The notes under the pieces were generated by a model that saw only the letters and a program-made list of their open reading frames with translations, searched no databases and was not told the DNA's origin. A stretch of 64,000 bases of DNA from Chrysemys picta bellii (taxonomy: Eukaryota > Chordata > Testudines > Emydidae): positions 39,794,882-39,858,881 of the forward strand of contig NC_088792.1 in assembly GCF_011386835.1 (NCBI RefSeq), given 5' to 3'. This document shows positions 26,066 through 40,570 of this stretch, piece by piece; position 1 is the stretch's first letter; each line of letters opens with the position of its first letter. The translations under genes were made by a program, and so were the position numbers.

Positions 26066-27226
26066 CATGGGTAAGTGGGAACAAGTAGGGTAAAGATATC
26101 TGGATACAAGACAGTCTAATTTATATGATCTAACATATTACCTCTTAATTTTGTCAGGCTTGTCCTTCACGCATAAGTCCCTTTCACCCTAAGGCTCACA
26201 TTTGAATCAACCAAGTTACACGGACAGCAATATAACCTCATTCAAATGCAACTTCAGAAATTCCTGAACCATGTTTTCTTTATATGTTTATTTAATTTTT
26301 ATACAGCACACCCTTCAATTTAATCTGTTTCATGTGTTCTTGTATTCACAAGCATGTAATCCACCATAATTGGCACATCATGCCTGATTTTTTGCCAGAC
26401 AAATTTTAAATCCTGACTGCAGTATGTTTTACACTACATAGATTAGTGGATACATTAATTTTATAATTGTGTTATAGCTAACTATTATTGAGGTTCATTA
26501 ATTTTGTTGTATTTAAGGCACCTAATGTGAGCTTTGGTCTTGTTAAAACAAATATGAAAGATATCAGTCTTTATATGTGCATTATCCTCCAAAAATCAGC
26601 AAAGGGGGGGTTTAAAATATCATCTTGCTGCAACATTCCTTATTCTCAAGAGACACCGTGAAGGAATTCTTGAAGGTCAGAGTCAATTTGTGACCTGATT
26701 CAAAAGGAAGTATCCCTGGCAACTAAATGCATTTTACTTTTGTATTCCAAGAGGAGAAAAAAGATCTTAACAATAATTTAAAAAAGGACCTGAGCAGGCA
26801 ATATCGCCTCTATTACACTGATAATACATCTTTACTCCTTATGTTTTATGTATGTTTTATTTAAAAGGGACCCTGTAAAAGTAAATAGGCTCCATATTGT
26901 AATAAACATTTTTCTTGGTTTGGGGCCTGTTCCCAATGAAATGTCAATGAGAACAGGAGGGGTCCTTTTGTTTGAAAAGTTCATAATTCTTTCCACTTGA
27001 CCACATACAGATTTTATTTTCTGAGATAGAAACTTTCCGCATGTCATAATCCCCTAAATAAGCACAATAGCACTTCATTATGAGTAGTCCAACAATAATA
27101 AACAAGGAAATGCGTGTTGAATACAGTGCAGAGAAGAAGAAACAGAGAGGTGTCAAATTACAATTTCAATCTTCCAAATGATTCATAATAAAAAAGGATT
27201 CTTTTTTTGAAAAATTATGAAACTAC

Positions 27227-28410
27227 TGTGACAGTGTACCCCATAAAGCTTTATGGAGGGGGTGCTTATAAATGAATGTATGATATAACTGGAATAGGGT
27301 TTTGCTACATATGCCATGTAACATATCTATGTAAAGGTTATGGTCTACTGGTTATGTTCATCTTAGTTGTATGTAGGCACCATTTGTGTGTTCAAAGTTA
27401 TGTATACTTGCTTGATTTCTACGTAAGCTTTGTGAGGCATTTGGTCAGCTTCTTTAGGAAGAAATTTGCAAGGTTAAGTACCCGATCAGGAAGCATTTGG
27501 GGAACAATGCATCCTGGAATGCTCCAGTCCACATAAGCAGTCTTCCTGGAGACATACAAGATACCATGTGGACAATGGCTTCTACCTGTAAAGACTGAGT
27601 CATGCATGGACATGCGACTTGCCCAGGTGACTCCAGAACTCCATCTTGGAGCTGGACTTCACATAGAAGTGAAGAGGGGAGTCTCCATCCACAAGAGAGT
27701 CTATTTAAATCCGTGGGAGACCCCTCCATTTTGGTTTTGAGCTGGCTAAAAAAGGAGCCTCTCCATCCCCCCAGAATACTGGAAGGAAACTGGAACAAAG
27801 GAGAGTAACTATAGGGGGTGTGAGTGATTGCTGGACCCAGGCTAAAAGGAGATTAGCCTGTAAAAGGAAGCATTCTAGAACTGGTGAGGATCTTAACTGT
27901 ATTTAGTTTGATTAGACATAGATTTGCGCATTTTATTTTATTTTGCTTGGTGACTTACTTTGTTCTGTCTGTTACTACTTGGGGCCACTTAAATCCTACT
28001 TTCTGTATTTAATAACATCACTTTCTACTTAGTAATTAACTCAGAGTATGTATTAATACCTGGGGGAGCAAACAGCTGTGCATATCTCTCTATCAGTGTT
28101 ATAGAGGGCGAACAATTTATGAGTTTACCCTGCATAAGCTTTATATAGGGTAAAACGGATTTATTTGGGTTTAGACCCCATTGGGAGTTGGGCATCTGAG
28201 TGCTATAGAAAAGCACACTTCTGTGAGCTGTTTTCAGATAAACTTGCAGCTTTGGGGCAAGTAATTCAGACCCTGGGTCTGTGCTGGAGCAGACGGGAGT
28301 GTCTGGCTCAGCAAGACAGGGTGCTGAAGTCCTCAGCTGGCAGGGAAAACAGGAATAGAAGTAGTCTTGGTACATTAGGTGGCAACTCCCAAGGGGGTTT
28401 CTTGACACCA
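27227..28410 (+). mobile_element. Solo LTR-like element, related subfamily
   Basis: Its 3' 540 bp match the 6.4-7.6-kb element closely. The 5' part (TGTGACAGTGTACC...) aligns only patchily. The poly(A) hexamer is mutated to AATAAC at 28011-28016. It lies in the PLXDC2 intron on the strand opposite to the gene. Ends are approximate. Confidence 0.55.
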
Positions 28411-28523
28411 TTCTGTATAAATCATAGAGATATCATGGCTAGATAACTAATAAATACACACCCAAATCATACTATCAGTTCAATATGTATTTCCTGTTCC
28501 AAGTGTAACTGAACATATGTTTT

Positions 28524-28694
28524 CATAGAATCATAGAGTATCGGGGTTGGAACGGACTAGAGGTCATCTAGTTTACCCTCCTGCTCAAAGCAGAAAGATT
28601 TTTACCCCAGATCCCTAAATGGCCCCCTCAAGGATTGAACTCACAATGCTAGGTTTAGCAGGCCAATGCTCAAATCACTGAGCTATCCCTCCCC
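28524..28694 (-). mobile_element. Cry-type SINE, minus strand, with CR1-like tail
   Basis: Read on the minus strand it runs ggggagggatagctcagtg (A box), tgagttcaatcc (B box), ggccatttagggatctgg, tagatgacctctag, and ends ctatgattctatg, the CR1 tail. It is the same family as the 34.7-kb copy, but with a fuller CR1-like 3' end. Confidence 0.9.
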
Positions 28695-29103
28695 GCTTGC
28701 TCAATAAGCCAAGTACAAACACTTCAGCACCTACTTTGCTTCATACTCTAAGGAAAAGTTCACAGAAATCTCAAGACCACTGCTTCTTTTGAAGTTAATA
28801 GCATTTTTCTTGTCTTGGGCATACAATTTGTTGAAACCCAGTATTCCACTAAGAATGTAGACCCAGTGAAATTAGCCCCTGCAGACTGTAGCTTCCTTCC
28901 TTTGGCACTTTGGTTCAAAAAGAACGAAAAAAGAGTGGGTGTATGCTCTCATGCATGCAGTATGATGGCCACAAGACACACAAATGATGAAACAGAGAAA
29001 AACATACTTCAGCTTCATCCTTTTCTGTGCACTTACATAAAAACAGAGTCTTTTGCTAATCAACCTCAGTAACATAACCAATGTACAACTTAAAATACAC
29101 AGA

Positions 29104-29387
29104 CTCAGGGCTTGTCTACACAGCGGGGTAATGTGCTCTACAGGGTTGTGATTTTTAAAGTGCACTAACATAATGCATGTTAAATGGTCTGTGTAGACCC
29201 CGCTGGTGTGCACTAATGTAATTGAAAGTTGTGCAGTTTGAAACAGCGCTATGCTAAAGTGCACTGGGGAACCTTTAGTGCACAACAACAGGGTCTACAT
29301 GGACCAATTAACATGCATGATGTTAGAGCACTTAAGAAATCACACCCTATGTAGAGTGCATTACCCTTCTGTGTAGACGAGTTCTTA
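29104..29387. mobile_element. MITE with GTCTACACA termini
   Basis: The left end (cttgtctacacagcggggtaatg) and the complement of the right end (actcgtctacacagaagggtaatg) are inverted copies. The interior is also largely self-complementary (agtgcac, catgcat). Exact ends and target duplication are unclear. Confidence 0.6.
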
Positions 29388-30713
29388 GTGCAGAGACCAG
29401 AGGGGTGTATGTATGTGTGTGTGTGTATAACCTTTTATTAATTGTACAGCTACAAGACTACTCAAAAGTGCTTTGGTACATAGATACACTATCAATATTC
29501 AATGTGAGTTTTCCTGCTGGTATCAATGGAGTCAGGAGTTAGCCCTTCATCTTTTTTGTTTATTGTAAAATTGAGTGCCAAATTCTCTGCTGGTATAAAC
29601 TGGCACAGCCCCTTCTAGTTCACTGCAGCTGTATCAGTTTATACCAGCTGTGAATTTGGCATGTAATGAATTATCTTTGACATGCTCTTTTAGATTTCAT
29701 CCAAATCCACTGATTTCAAAGAGTCTTTCCACTGAAGAAAGTGAGAGCTAGGGTTGTTCTTTTACCATCTCCAGAATTAGTGGCAGCTGTAAGACTGTAT
29801 ACCAACCTCTAGTGTACGTTCTTCTTGCATTGGTATTACTACAATCTCTGGTGGACTTTCTGGCTTTGACCTTTTTCTGGTTTCTTTTTTGATAATGTTG
29901 CTGGTGGCTGTTGGAACAACCTGGATGTATCTTTTTGGAATAGCATTTCCCAAGAATCTCCATCAACTTCTATGTATTTATTCTACTGTATGTCTAAAAT
30001 ACTGTATACTTCTAGACAATTCCTTCTCTTTTAAAAGAAATACTACTGTGGTCCACAGTAATGATTCCCAGTGCTGTAAGAACATTACTACAAGCTGTAG
30101 GGTAGGTTCCATTATTGTAGAATTCTGGGTTTCCAGTCAAAAGGTGAAAAAAAACCCCTAATTTTCTGGGAAATGACACAAGAGGTATTCTGTTTTCTAT
30201 CATGTCATTATCTGACATGGAAATGTTAGCTACATGTGTGCTACTTCAAAGAAATTTATTTTAATTGCCCTATCCTCTTTTCCTTTGGCAGCAATCCAGC
30301 TCAGAATATTCACTGTTTGCTTTTCTCCTGAATAATAAACATGAACTACCACTTCCAAGAGAGTTAATAAGTGTTCCAACTTGGAACTATAAAGGAACCA
30401 TACTGCCTAGAATAATCCTTCGCTCTCTACCCATTCCCTCCTGAAAACATGCAAGGATCCAAACATAGTTACCATAGAAAGCACTACTAATACATAGTTG
30501 CTGCTCTCTTTTTCTGGGTTCCCTGCTCCATTTGGATACATTTATTCTCCTCCAATCCAAAGGGTGGAAAAAAGTGCAGTGCCATTTGAGTGGACAATTT
30601 GCAAGCCAGCCATGGAACTTGATACACAATTTTCATTCTATGAAGTTCTCTTATAATCAGTCCATTGCTGAGAATCCATTACTCTGCACTTGGTTGTTAG
30701 ATATATTCTAAAA

Positions 30714-31024
30714 CAGGGGTCGGCAACCTTTCACAAGTGCTGTGCCGAGTCTTCATTTAGTCACTCTGATTTCAGGTTTCGCGTGCTAGTAATACATTTT
30801 AACGTTTTTAGAAGGTCTCTTTCTATAAGTCTATAATATATAACTAAACTATTGTTGTATGTAAAGTAAATAAGGTTTTTAAAATGTTTAAGAAGCTTAA
30901 TTTAAAATTAAATTAAAATGCAGAGCCCCCCGGACCGGTGGCCAAGACCCGGGCAGTGTGAGTGCCACTGAAAATCAGCTCGCATGCCGCCTTTGGCACA
31001 CGTGCCATAGGTTGCCTACCCCTG
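30714..31024. mobile_element. hAT MITE with perfect 8-bp target duplication
   Basis: Termini are CAGGGGTCGGCAACC and GGTTGCCTACCCCTG. ttctaaaa is duplicated at 30706-30713 and 31025-31032. The interior is AT-rich and non-coding. Confidence 0.9.
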
Positions 31025-31198
31025 TTCTAAAATATACTGAGGATTATTAAATATCTGCACATTCATTAATATGTGATAAGAAGAAATGACTGATTACTAA
31101 CTACCTCTTTTGTAGTGAAAATTGACATTGCTGGCCAGTACTAAAATCTCCACCAAGAATCTCCCATCCCTTCAAATGATGTCAAATTCTTGCTGACT

Positions 31199-31532
31199 TA
31201 GCCTATGTCTGCACTGCTAGCTAAGGGTGTGATTCCCAGCCTGCAGGGACATAAGTGTGCTAGCTCTCCTCTGAGCTAGCCTGCTAAAACAGTAGTGTAG
31301 CCATGGTAGCGTGGGCAGCAGCATTGGTGACACAGGCTAACTCCCTTGAGTACATACCTATGGGGTTCAGGTGGGTTTTTACTCAGAGCGGCTAGCTGTA
31401 CTCCCACTGCGGCTGTCCGTGCTTCCTGCAGGTACACCACTATTTTTAGCATCCTAGCTCAGATGAACACTAGCACAAGTATGTCTACATGAACTGGGAA
31501 TCACACCCCTTGCGTGTAGCGTAGACGTATCC
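31199..31532. mobile_element. MITE with about 39-bp inverted ends
   Basis: The left end gcctatgtctgcactgctag...gggtgtgattcccag pairs with the right end ctgggaatcacacccc...gtagacgtatcc. Non-coding, of the same general gtcta-ended type as the 29.1-kb copy. Confidence 0.65.
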
Positions 31533-34500
31533 ATTTACACTCCCACTAAGTATCGCATTTGTTATTTAATTACCATTTCCTCAAACTTGTCAAAATTATT
31601 CCACTTTTAAATAAAACATTTTCTATTTCAAAACACAAATTTAAAGGAGGAGTAAAATATTTTTTGGTTCATTACATTAACAAACTAACAAAACATCAGC
31701 AGAGATTGTCCTATACATCTGTTGTTATGGTGAATATTCGCTATTAAAATAGATGGTAATCTGACAGGCCTTCTGAGAGTCAATGAAGGAAACATATAGA
31801 AAAATTGGTGTTTGACTGTTTCCTGTTTTCTGAAAGGATATTATAATGAAGAGCAATGAATAATAAAAGGCTTTGGTTATTGAAAATGAATTGCAGTGTG
31901 CTGTCTTCTTTCGAAGAACCATTGTATAAGTAGCAAATGAAACCTGTCTTTGCTAACAAAGCGTATGTACTGTACAGGTGTCACTGGGTCCAGTCTTGGT
32001 AGATGCTACATGGCAGTTGGTTTATGTGGGGTGACTGGCTATCCAGCATAATGATATATAGACTGCAAATGGAAATCACACTGCTGTCTCTTCCAGCTGT
32101 GTTATGTTGCAGGAACAACTTATAATTTTATATTGTAATCAAACAAGTCAAAGTAGCTATATATACAAACTCCAATTAAAGGGGCTCATCTGTGACTTTG
32201 TAACTGACAAGCACAAAATTTCTGGGTCACAGCATTCAGACCCAGTCCAGACACAAATACCCTCCACAAGGAAAAAGTCTTATGCATTTAATAAGGCTAA
32301 AACCAAAAGGTTCTATGGCAGTCACTCTATAAACCTACAGAATCTAGTATAAAATTACATACTTCATAGAGAAGTAAAAGATCATCCTATAGCATTTAAT
32401 AGTGGATTCTCTGCACTTCTGTTACAGAATTCTATAACTTGGGTTAAAAATTCTGTACAAAGGTTATCATTACATTCAATAAGATGTTCTATAAGGGTGC
32501 AGATAGCTTGTTTTTATAAGCATAGGAAAGGCAGGTCCATTTCCTCTCTTTCTTCTCTCCGCATCAGTACATTGGCTATTTATTTATTGCATTGACTAGC
32601 CTTCACTCTGGAGACCTAGATTCAAATCTTGATTGAGTATGACAAATGAGAATGAATTTGTGGCTTCACCTTGAGCATTACAGGACTGAACCACCACTGA
32701 AGGCAAGGAGGTACAGTTCATGCTCTCTGCTCAAGGAACACCAATTCTGGAAAAGCAGACTGGTTATAGGTCAATTGTTCAGATACAATTATGGGAAGAA
32801 GTTGCCTGCCTACCTGTGCTTTAAGTCATACAAAATATATTAAAACAACTTTTTTTCCCCATTCACTACTCTTATTTTACCTAACATTTAGGTAAAAATT
32901 TGTGTGTGTTTACGTGTGTGTTTGAGGGAGGGGGTGGGATTTCTTTCATGCTATTTGGTCAAGACTGTGGCAGCATTTCTCAATCCATATTCTACAATAC
33001 TAACACCAGATCTCTATTCTACTCATCTCCAATAAATAAGGTAAGTTGGCTATTTTGGAGAAACTTGCCAACCCTGTTGACTGGGTATTTTGGGTATTTT
33101 GGTCTCAAATCTCCCTCTAACAAGGATTCCCTTACATCATTGTGCTACCAGCATCGCTTACTCAGAAATCTCTCTTATTCCCAGTCATGAATCTTTATGC
33201 TGATAGAACCTTTGGTATTGTTTCTACAACCAAATGAGTAAATGTTTTTGTATATATTGTCTCCATATAACAATTATATTTTATCATCTTCCTCTACATT
33301 CCCTCCCACATATGCACTTTTGTTCTTTCTAAAAGCAAATCTTAGGGGGATACATTCTCCTCTCCGTGTGTGGGAGTTGCATGTGCATACCCGTTGTGCA
33401 CCAGCTGAGAAGGATGAATGCATTTTCTGAATTGGCCAAACTACTTATAGTTTTTCTTTGTGAAATTAAATGATCAGTGATAGTAATTATGAAAGTATCT
33501 GAAAACATCAAACAATAAAAATGTACTTAATAGAAGCAATCAGTGCAAGAACCAACTGCATTTCAGAAAGCAACAGCATTCTCCTATACCGGAGGCTGCA
33601 GATACTTGCTATTATATTTCCAAAGCTGTGGTAATGTTCTAAAATTCAGAATAATCCTTTTCTCTACTCATTTTCAAGCACCTAAAAAAAATCAATAAAA
33701 ATACTCTGCAAGTCTGAGTCTCAGTGTTCAAGGAACATCTCTACCTGTTATCATGAAACTGACCCCAAAAGCCTACCCCTTCCTGGCACAATACCCATGC
33801 TTACATACCAATAACTGTCCTTATTTTCATGCATCTTATTCATTTTGGGTAGGATAGAAAGATCATGTTACCACATTTTCTAACAGCCTGTCCTGAAAAC
33901 TAGTAAGCTAGTTCATTAGCATTGAATGCTGGGATTACTTCACTTTTGGTGACAGTAAATATATTATGTAGTAGATGGCTCTACTGTTCCAGGGAGAACT
34001 GTGTACATTTATACTATAACACAAATGTTTAATAATAATAATTTGTTAACTGGTAGAATTTCTGCTTTGGACCATGTAACTACGCACCTCAGAAACCCCC
34101 TTTTAATATGTAATTTACCGTTAGCCAGTACCTTGTTTCTGTCCTTTTGGAAAATGGTGTTGCCACACAAATCAAGTCTGTTTGGAAGTTTCCGTTAACA
34201 GATAAACAAGTTTCCCATGCCAGGGCCAATTAAAGCTAGTGAAAAATGCAGTGGGCCACATTTTCTACTTAACGGAAATGGACACAGCTCCTTTGACTTC
34301 AGCGGAGTTGGGTTCACTTATGCCAACAGAAATTTGCCTCAGTCTGTCACTTAGATATGTATGAAAAATACCTGAGTTTGTTATTTGTATCTTGATCCCA
34401 AATGATTAATGTAGTTACATAGCCTGAGCGCTCCCAATACTTGTAAGCATTTCATTTTGATTTATGTCACTACTCTTGCAGGTAAGTTCTTTATTTAACT

Positions 34501-34688
34501 ATAAAGTAGTTTTAAAGATGAAGCCATGTTTAATTTACACTTCAATTCATGCCCCTGTTACTAAGAGTGAATGTTTTATCAATGATCCAGACCCTTTTGG
34601 CTGATCTTCGACCTAAGCAATCCCCAGGTACGTCCTTCATGATATTTCCAGTTGTTATGCATCTTTATTGTTATCTGTTACAAGTTTA

Positions 34689-34892
34689 GGGGGAGGGATA
34701 GCTCAGTGGTTTGAGCATTGGCCTGCTAAATCCAGGGCTGTGAGCTCAATCCTTGAGGGGGCCACTTAGAGAGCTGAGGCAAAATCAGTACTTGGTCTTG
34801 CTAGTGAAGGCAGGGGGCTGGACTTGATGACCTTTCAGGGTCCCTTCTAGTTCTATGAGATAGGTATATCTCCATATATTATTATTATTATA
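34689..34892 (+). mobile_element. Cry-type tRNA-derived SINE
   Basis: It has a tRNA-like head with Pol III A box tagctcagtgg (34699-34709) and B box gagctcaatcc (34742-34752), then a body and a CR1-like 3' end (ggctggacttgatgacc, cccttctagttctatg). It ends in an ATT repeat. Cry SINEs are typical of cryptodiran turtles. Confidence 0.9.
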
Positions 34893-35604
34893 TTTTCCAT
34901 GTTCTTAAAAGTAAGCCAACACTGCAAGTTGGTTTCATGCATGGTCTCAGTTTTCTTTCTTGTGTAGCAAGTATATATTTAGCTTGATACAGTGAACTCT
35001 GCTGTGCTCTGAAAGAAATATTTATCACAGCAGAGGGCAGATCCTCACAATATACTGGAGCCACAAATACCTGCACTAGGGATAATGTTCTAGTCTCATG
35101 TTGTCATATACTGTCAGGTAGTGCATTAAAGGATTTCAACAAATGAATCCATTGCAGAAGTTGCAGAAGTGTCTGGCTTACCCCAAGTGTTATTAAACTT
35201 GCCATAGGTCAGGCATTTTGCAGAATTTACTAGTGCACATATTCTTTTATTTTTACACTAAACAAATAAGCAGATTAAAAAATAAATACAAGCTCACAAA
35301 TAAAATGGCAATGTGCATCTATTTCACAGTTACCATTACATCTAGTGACAAAATGTTATTTTAAGTGAATAAAATGTAAGATAGCAAGAGATTTTGTGAA
35401 TATGACTGATAACTGAAATTATTGCATATAGCCTTTGAATACACATTGTGTAAAAAAACCCCTACTTTCTTGAAATAAAAGGGGTGTAGTGAGGAGTGGA
35501 GGAAGTGACTGTATTTATAGCAGCATCTTATGGGTTATGTATTTAAGATTCTATAAACATTACAGATTAAAGCTAGTACCAATCAGGATTCAAAGAATAG
35601 TCTA

Positions 35605-35901
<297 letters not shown>

Positions 35902-38449
35902 TTAAGAGAGATTATTTCTTCTTGTCTACAATAAATTATTAAAATGACAATTGAACATTTGTTTTCTCTGTCCTACATTTTCCTAATATTCTCATTAGCC
36001 CAAGTTGCAGAAAGAAATTACATCTTCCTATCCCCCATATGCGTACTCATATAATGTTAATGAAATGACATTTCCAAATGTTTTATTATTTCTAGCTCAA
36101 TAAACAAAATTAATATCCTTCTTTCTGAAAGTAATTTGGACATTCTAAAGTTCCTAATTATCTACATAATGAATTTACATAAGAACAAAATTTGACTTTG
36201 ATTTTCCCAAAAAACTATCACAGTTGTCCTACAGACATCAAGTATTAATTGAATACATTTTGAAATATGTATTTTGTCATTTTTTTTGCAAGCTTCAATT
36301 TGAGAGATGTCACAGCTCCCGGTGAGGGGTAGCTAATAAACACATTCTGAAAGCCTGATTCATTAGCTTGGAGAATGATTTCCCAAAGTCCTGTGCAACT
36401 GAATCACATTGCAAAAGTGTAACAAATGAATGTTAAATGACCCTCAAATATTTTAATCTTAGTACGAAGGGAGTACAAATATTACTGAAGTTGATCATTT
36501 TGTTAAACTTTATACCGATAGGTCTCTTGTTGTATTATACATTTGCCTTGGGGAAAGAAGACATACCAGAGTATATAACCCCTAAAGCAAATAACACCAC
36601 TACTCCCAGATAAATCAACCAATTGAAAATCTGATTAACAGTGTTATCATCATGCTGAAAGAGTCTTATTAAGTTAGTTAGTTGTCATTGGTGGTACTGG
36701 CTGCACTTAGGTGAGTCTGATACCTATTTTGGGCACCCCAAAGAATTTTAGCAATTTCAAACATCAACAGTACGTTATTCAGCTACTATTGCCTATAAAC
36801 AGAATTCACACATAATCAGTTATCATACTGTAAATAGAAAAGAAACAAGAAGGGGAAGGACTTAGAATGATTCAGAAGCCCTGAATTAGTTTTAAGACCC
36901 ATTGGAACACATGATTTGCATACAAAAACTAATATTGGTGCTAGTGTTCCCATCCTTGTCTGCCTGTTTATCACCTGTGTCATCTGCTTTCACGTGACCC
37001 CATTCCGGTCTTCTGAATCACTCCAAAGCTGCCCTCTTCTTGTTTCTTTTCTCTATATATTGTGGTAACTGATTGAGTGACAGTTCTGTTTTGTTTTTAT
37101 GCAATTGAAAGCTTAACTCATTATCAAGGACCCTTCACTTTTAAGCCCCTCTCCAAAACACATTTCTGTCATGTTGCCTATAGTGATGCTTGTTGAGTTG
37201 TATAGAAATCCTTTTGCTTGTTCCCTTTCCCAGACTAGGATGTATCTGTTTGTCCTTAATTGGTGAGATCCTCAGGGCAGCAGCTGCACCTTCTCAGGTG
37301 CCTGAAAAGCACCTAGTACCTCTCAGGCAGCACTGCAAACAAATGGTACATAAAAATAGTAATAACTACTGTACATGATCTTTTAGCATTCACCAGCTGG
37401 TCAACAGATCATTCAAAACATATCATAGACAAGGAAAATAGAAAAAGAATAGGAAAGGGACTATCTAGCTAGGTTCTCTCACAGTGATGCCTGTCACGGT
37501 ACCAGCTGAGCACTTAGGGTGAATGGCTAACTCTCGTGATTCCAGCTACACATGTTCATGCATAGTAGTACTCTCAGATGGACTCAAACTGTATAAAGCT
37601 AGAGGCCCATAAGCAAAACCATAGGAAGGAATTTAAAATGCTGCCCTAACTTGGGATGTTGGAGAAGAGCATGAACGTCTGATACTATTTCTTCCCACAG
37701 ATTTGCTTCTGTGGCTATAGGTAAAGCAGCAGGAAACTCCTTGGAAGCCAGTAATCTTCTCTTCCAGGTTTTGCAGCAGCTGGCTATGGAACACTTCACA
37801 CGTTGCAGGCTCAGACAGCAGTCGACCAGCCTAATCTTCTCTCCTCTGCTTTCACAACACTAAGCTCAACCACAAGAGCACATGGGGCCCAGGCCCAACC
37901 TGACCTTCTTGTAGCCTGCGGGGCTGGGGGTGTTGCAAAGCCAGGCACAAGAAGAAGAAAGTAAAAGATAAGAAAGAGAGAAACAAAAGGCAGACGCGGA
38001 TGGGAGAGAGAAAGAAAATGGGCAGAAAAGAAAGATGAGGAGACAAATGTGCTCAAGAATGGTGAAACAGAGCTGGGGCCCCCACATCATTACAAGGAGT
38101 GGGGGGCTTCTACAACAAAAAGTTGTGGGGTCTTAGCCATTTCAGCACACTTAAAATTGAATTAACTTTGTTTATTCATACTGTTCACAGCTAGCAGCAG
38201 ATACATTTCAAAATTGCTATGCTAATCATGTTTTTTCCATATCTCAAGGGGTCTTGTGTATTAATTTTTGTACCATCTGCACAATTTTTTACTACCATTT
38301 GTCCCATTCTGCCATCTTTCCTTATGACACAAGTACACCAGATGAAGTGTGCAGATGTGAGTTGCTCCCATGACTGGCTGCCCTAAGGGCCATTACAGGA
38401 CCAGTGGAAAAAGGAAGATGGCTTTACCGAGAGATAATTTAAAGTAGCC

Positions 38450-38624
38450 CAGTGATTCTCAACCTGCAGCTGGAGGCCATTTGCAGCCCAATCAGCACAC
38501 AGCAGTGACCCATGTGACAGCCTCAGGGCCATACAGGTAGTCTATATATTGTTTGGATGCAGCCCACATAACACATATAGAGCCGCATATGCGGCCCACA
38601 ATGGTAAATACGTTGAGAACCGCT
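38450..38624. mobile_element. hAT MITE
   Basis: Termini are CAGTGATTCTCAACC and GTTGAGAACCGCTG. Flanks aagtagcc and atctagcc agree at 6 of 8 bases, consistent with a diverged duplication. Confidence 0.75.
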
Positions 38625-39968
38625 GATCTAGCCACAAGAGCAAATTTGTGGGAGGAAGAGAGAATCTGGAATCATTTAACTTTCCCCTGCTCCTCTCCAG
38701 GATTTCCAAAATCCTGAGATAGGGCCATTTTAACCAGTGGTGCGGCTGTATAATTAATCAGGCAGTCAATGGGACAACGCATGCTGTAAAGTACAACTCA
38801 GTGGAGTTAGAGTGACAGAAACAGGCCCTAAGTCATTTATAAAATGGCTGTGTGCCTGCACCTGGGACTAGACTGAATTATAAAAGCTCAAACTGAAATT
38901 TTCAGTTTATACACAGTAATAAGGATAATAATACTTAGTACTTGTACACGCTTTACATGCTCAAAGCACTGTGCAAACACCAATTAATTTATCTAGAGGC
39001 CAGCAGGAGAGGCCTGCTTTATGTTACATGCCCTGGGCCAGATTGTGAATCCTTTATTTGCAGTGATGAGCAGTTAATTGCACGAACAGTCCCATTGACT
39101 CATCAGTAGGAGTAAAGGATTCATAAACTGGCTCCCTAATAGTTACTTTTCCTTTTACAACTGCCTACTCCTTTGCTCTTCCACTGAATGCTGGATTAGC
39201 ACAAGTTAAATTTACTTGACCATTTACACCAATTTTCTGAGCAATTTATGCCTGACAAGTACTTTTATCATTACTTTGTGGACTATCCTATTCTACAGAC
39301 ATATGAAAGAAAGGTCCTAGCCAGGGAGTAGGGACCAGATCAAACTAACCCCTTTAATTTGATAAATACCGACAGTGTACTACCTGGATTTGTAAATGAG
39401 AGACTCCAAATGATAGCAGCCGGTCAGTATTTCTTCTAGCCCATTGTGTAAAGTATTCCAAGTACATTGAAATAATGATCAGAATGGCAAATGCAAAAAA
39501 TAATAAAATATAAATACATGGTTTTCTAAATGACAAGTGTAAGTGACTAGTGATTTCCATAATCAAACTTCAGTTCATTGACCTCAGTGTTAGAATGCTG
39601 AAGAGAAATTGATTTCACTCTGTTTGCACAGACAATAAACAATGTTGTCAACTGTGAAAATATCCTCTGCCATAAATCAAGGACAGGTCTTTAAAAAGCC
39701 ACAGAGGGGAATGCTAGAAAGAAGACCTGGAATCTTTTTCAGGTGCAAAAACATTATTAAGCTTATCACAGCCCATCTCCTGCTGCAGGCCAGGCTAAAT
39801 CTGTAAGGAGGATATTTGTCTTGATGACCAATCCCTTCCTGATGGCAGCTCTCATGAATGAGCTTCCCTCACACTCTCCTTTTCTTTTGCTCCAATGGTG
39901 GGTGTTATAGATAGCATGTTCTGTTTACTAGAGGGTCACACACGTCATAGCTTGTGTAGGCTGAGTTT

Positions 39969-40570
39969 ATGGCACACACCAAGGGCTCCTTCCCCGAACG
40001 CCCTGTGTGTCCCCCTTTATTTCAGGGACTCCTTACAACTCCCCCCAGTCACTCCCCTGCCAAGAGTTCTGTGTGCCCTTCCATTTCCACTTCCCCCATG
40101 CTCTCCAGTCCCCCTTTTCATCCCATGGCAGGAGATCTGCATACTAACTAATCTCCATACCAATTCTCCCCCACAAAGGTTCTGTGTGTTCCCCATTCCC
40201 TCCTCTTCCCATTTCAGAATCCAACATTCTCTTCCCCATGGATAGGGCTCTGTGGGCACCTCAGTCCTCTTTGTCCCTTCATGTCCTTCCTTACCAGGGG
40301 CCCCCAATCTCCCCCATCACTAGGTGTTCTGTTTGTCTCCATTCCCCTCTCCACCAGTAGCAGGGTCCCCCATTCTTTTCCCATGCCAAGGGCTCTGTCT
40401 GAACCTTCATAAATCCTGTTCCCCCCCCATTTCCTCCTTTCCCCTGGCTTACCAGGGGCTCTGTATGTCCTTCTTCCCCCTCTACCAACCTGTCATCCAT
40501 CAAAGGTTCTGTGCACCCCATTCTACCCTCCCTCCATATCAGGGTCCCCAATCTCTTCATGTCCCCTTCT
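39969..40570. repeat. Degenerate pyrimidine-rich tandem array
   Basis: About nine loosely repeated units of 40-70 bp follow the pattern (ccatgcca)agggctctgtgtgtcccccattcc..., with ctctg or ttctg at 40060, 40180, 40248, 40327, 40390, 40460 and 40508. A stray unit lies near 40750. The PLXDC2 transcript carries the purine-rich complement. Open frames here on both strands are artefacts of composition. Confidence 0.6.

Noticed and set aside
34699..34752. tRNA gene
   Set aside because: A and B boxes are present but belong to a SINE body with a CR1-like tail; no complete cloverleaf.
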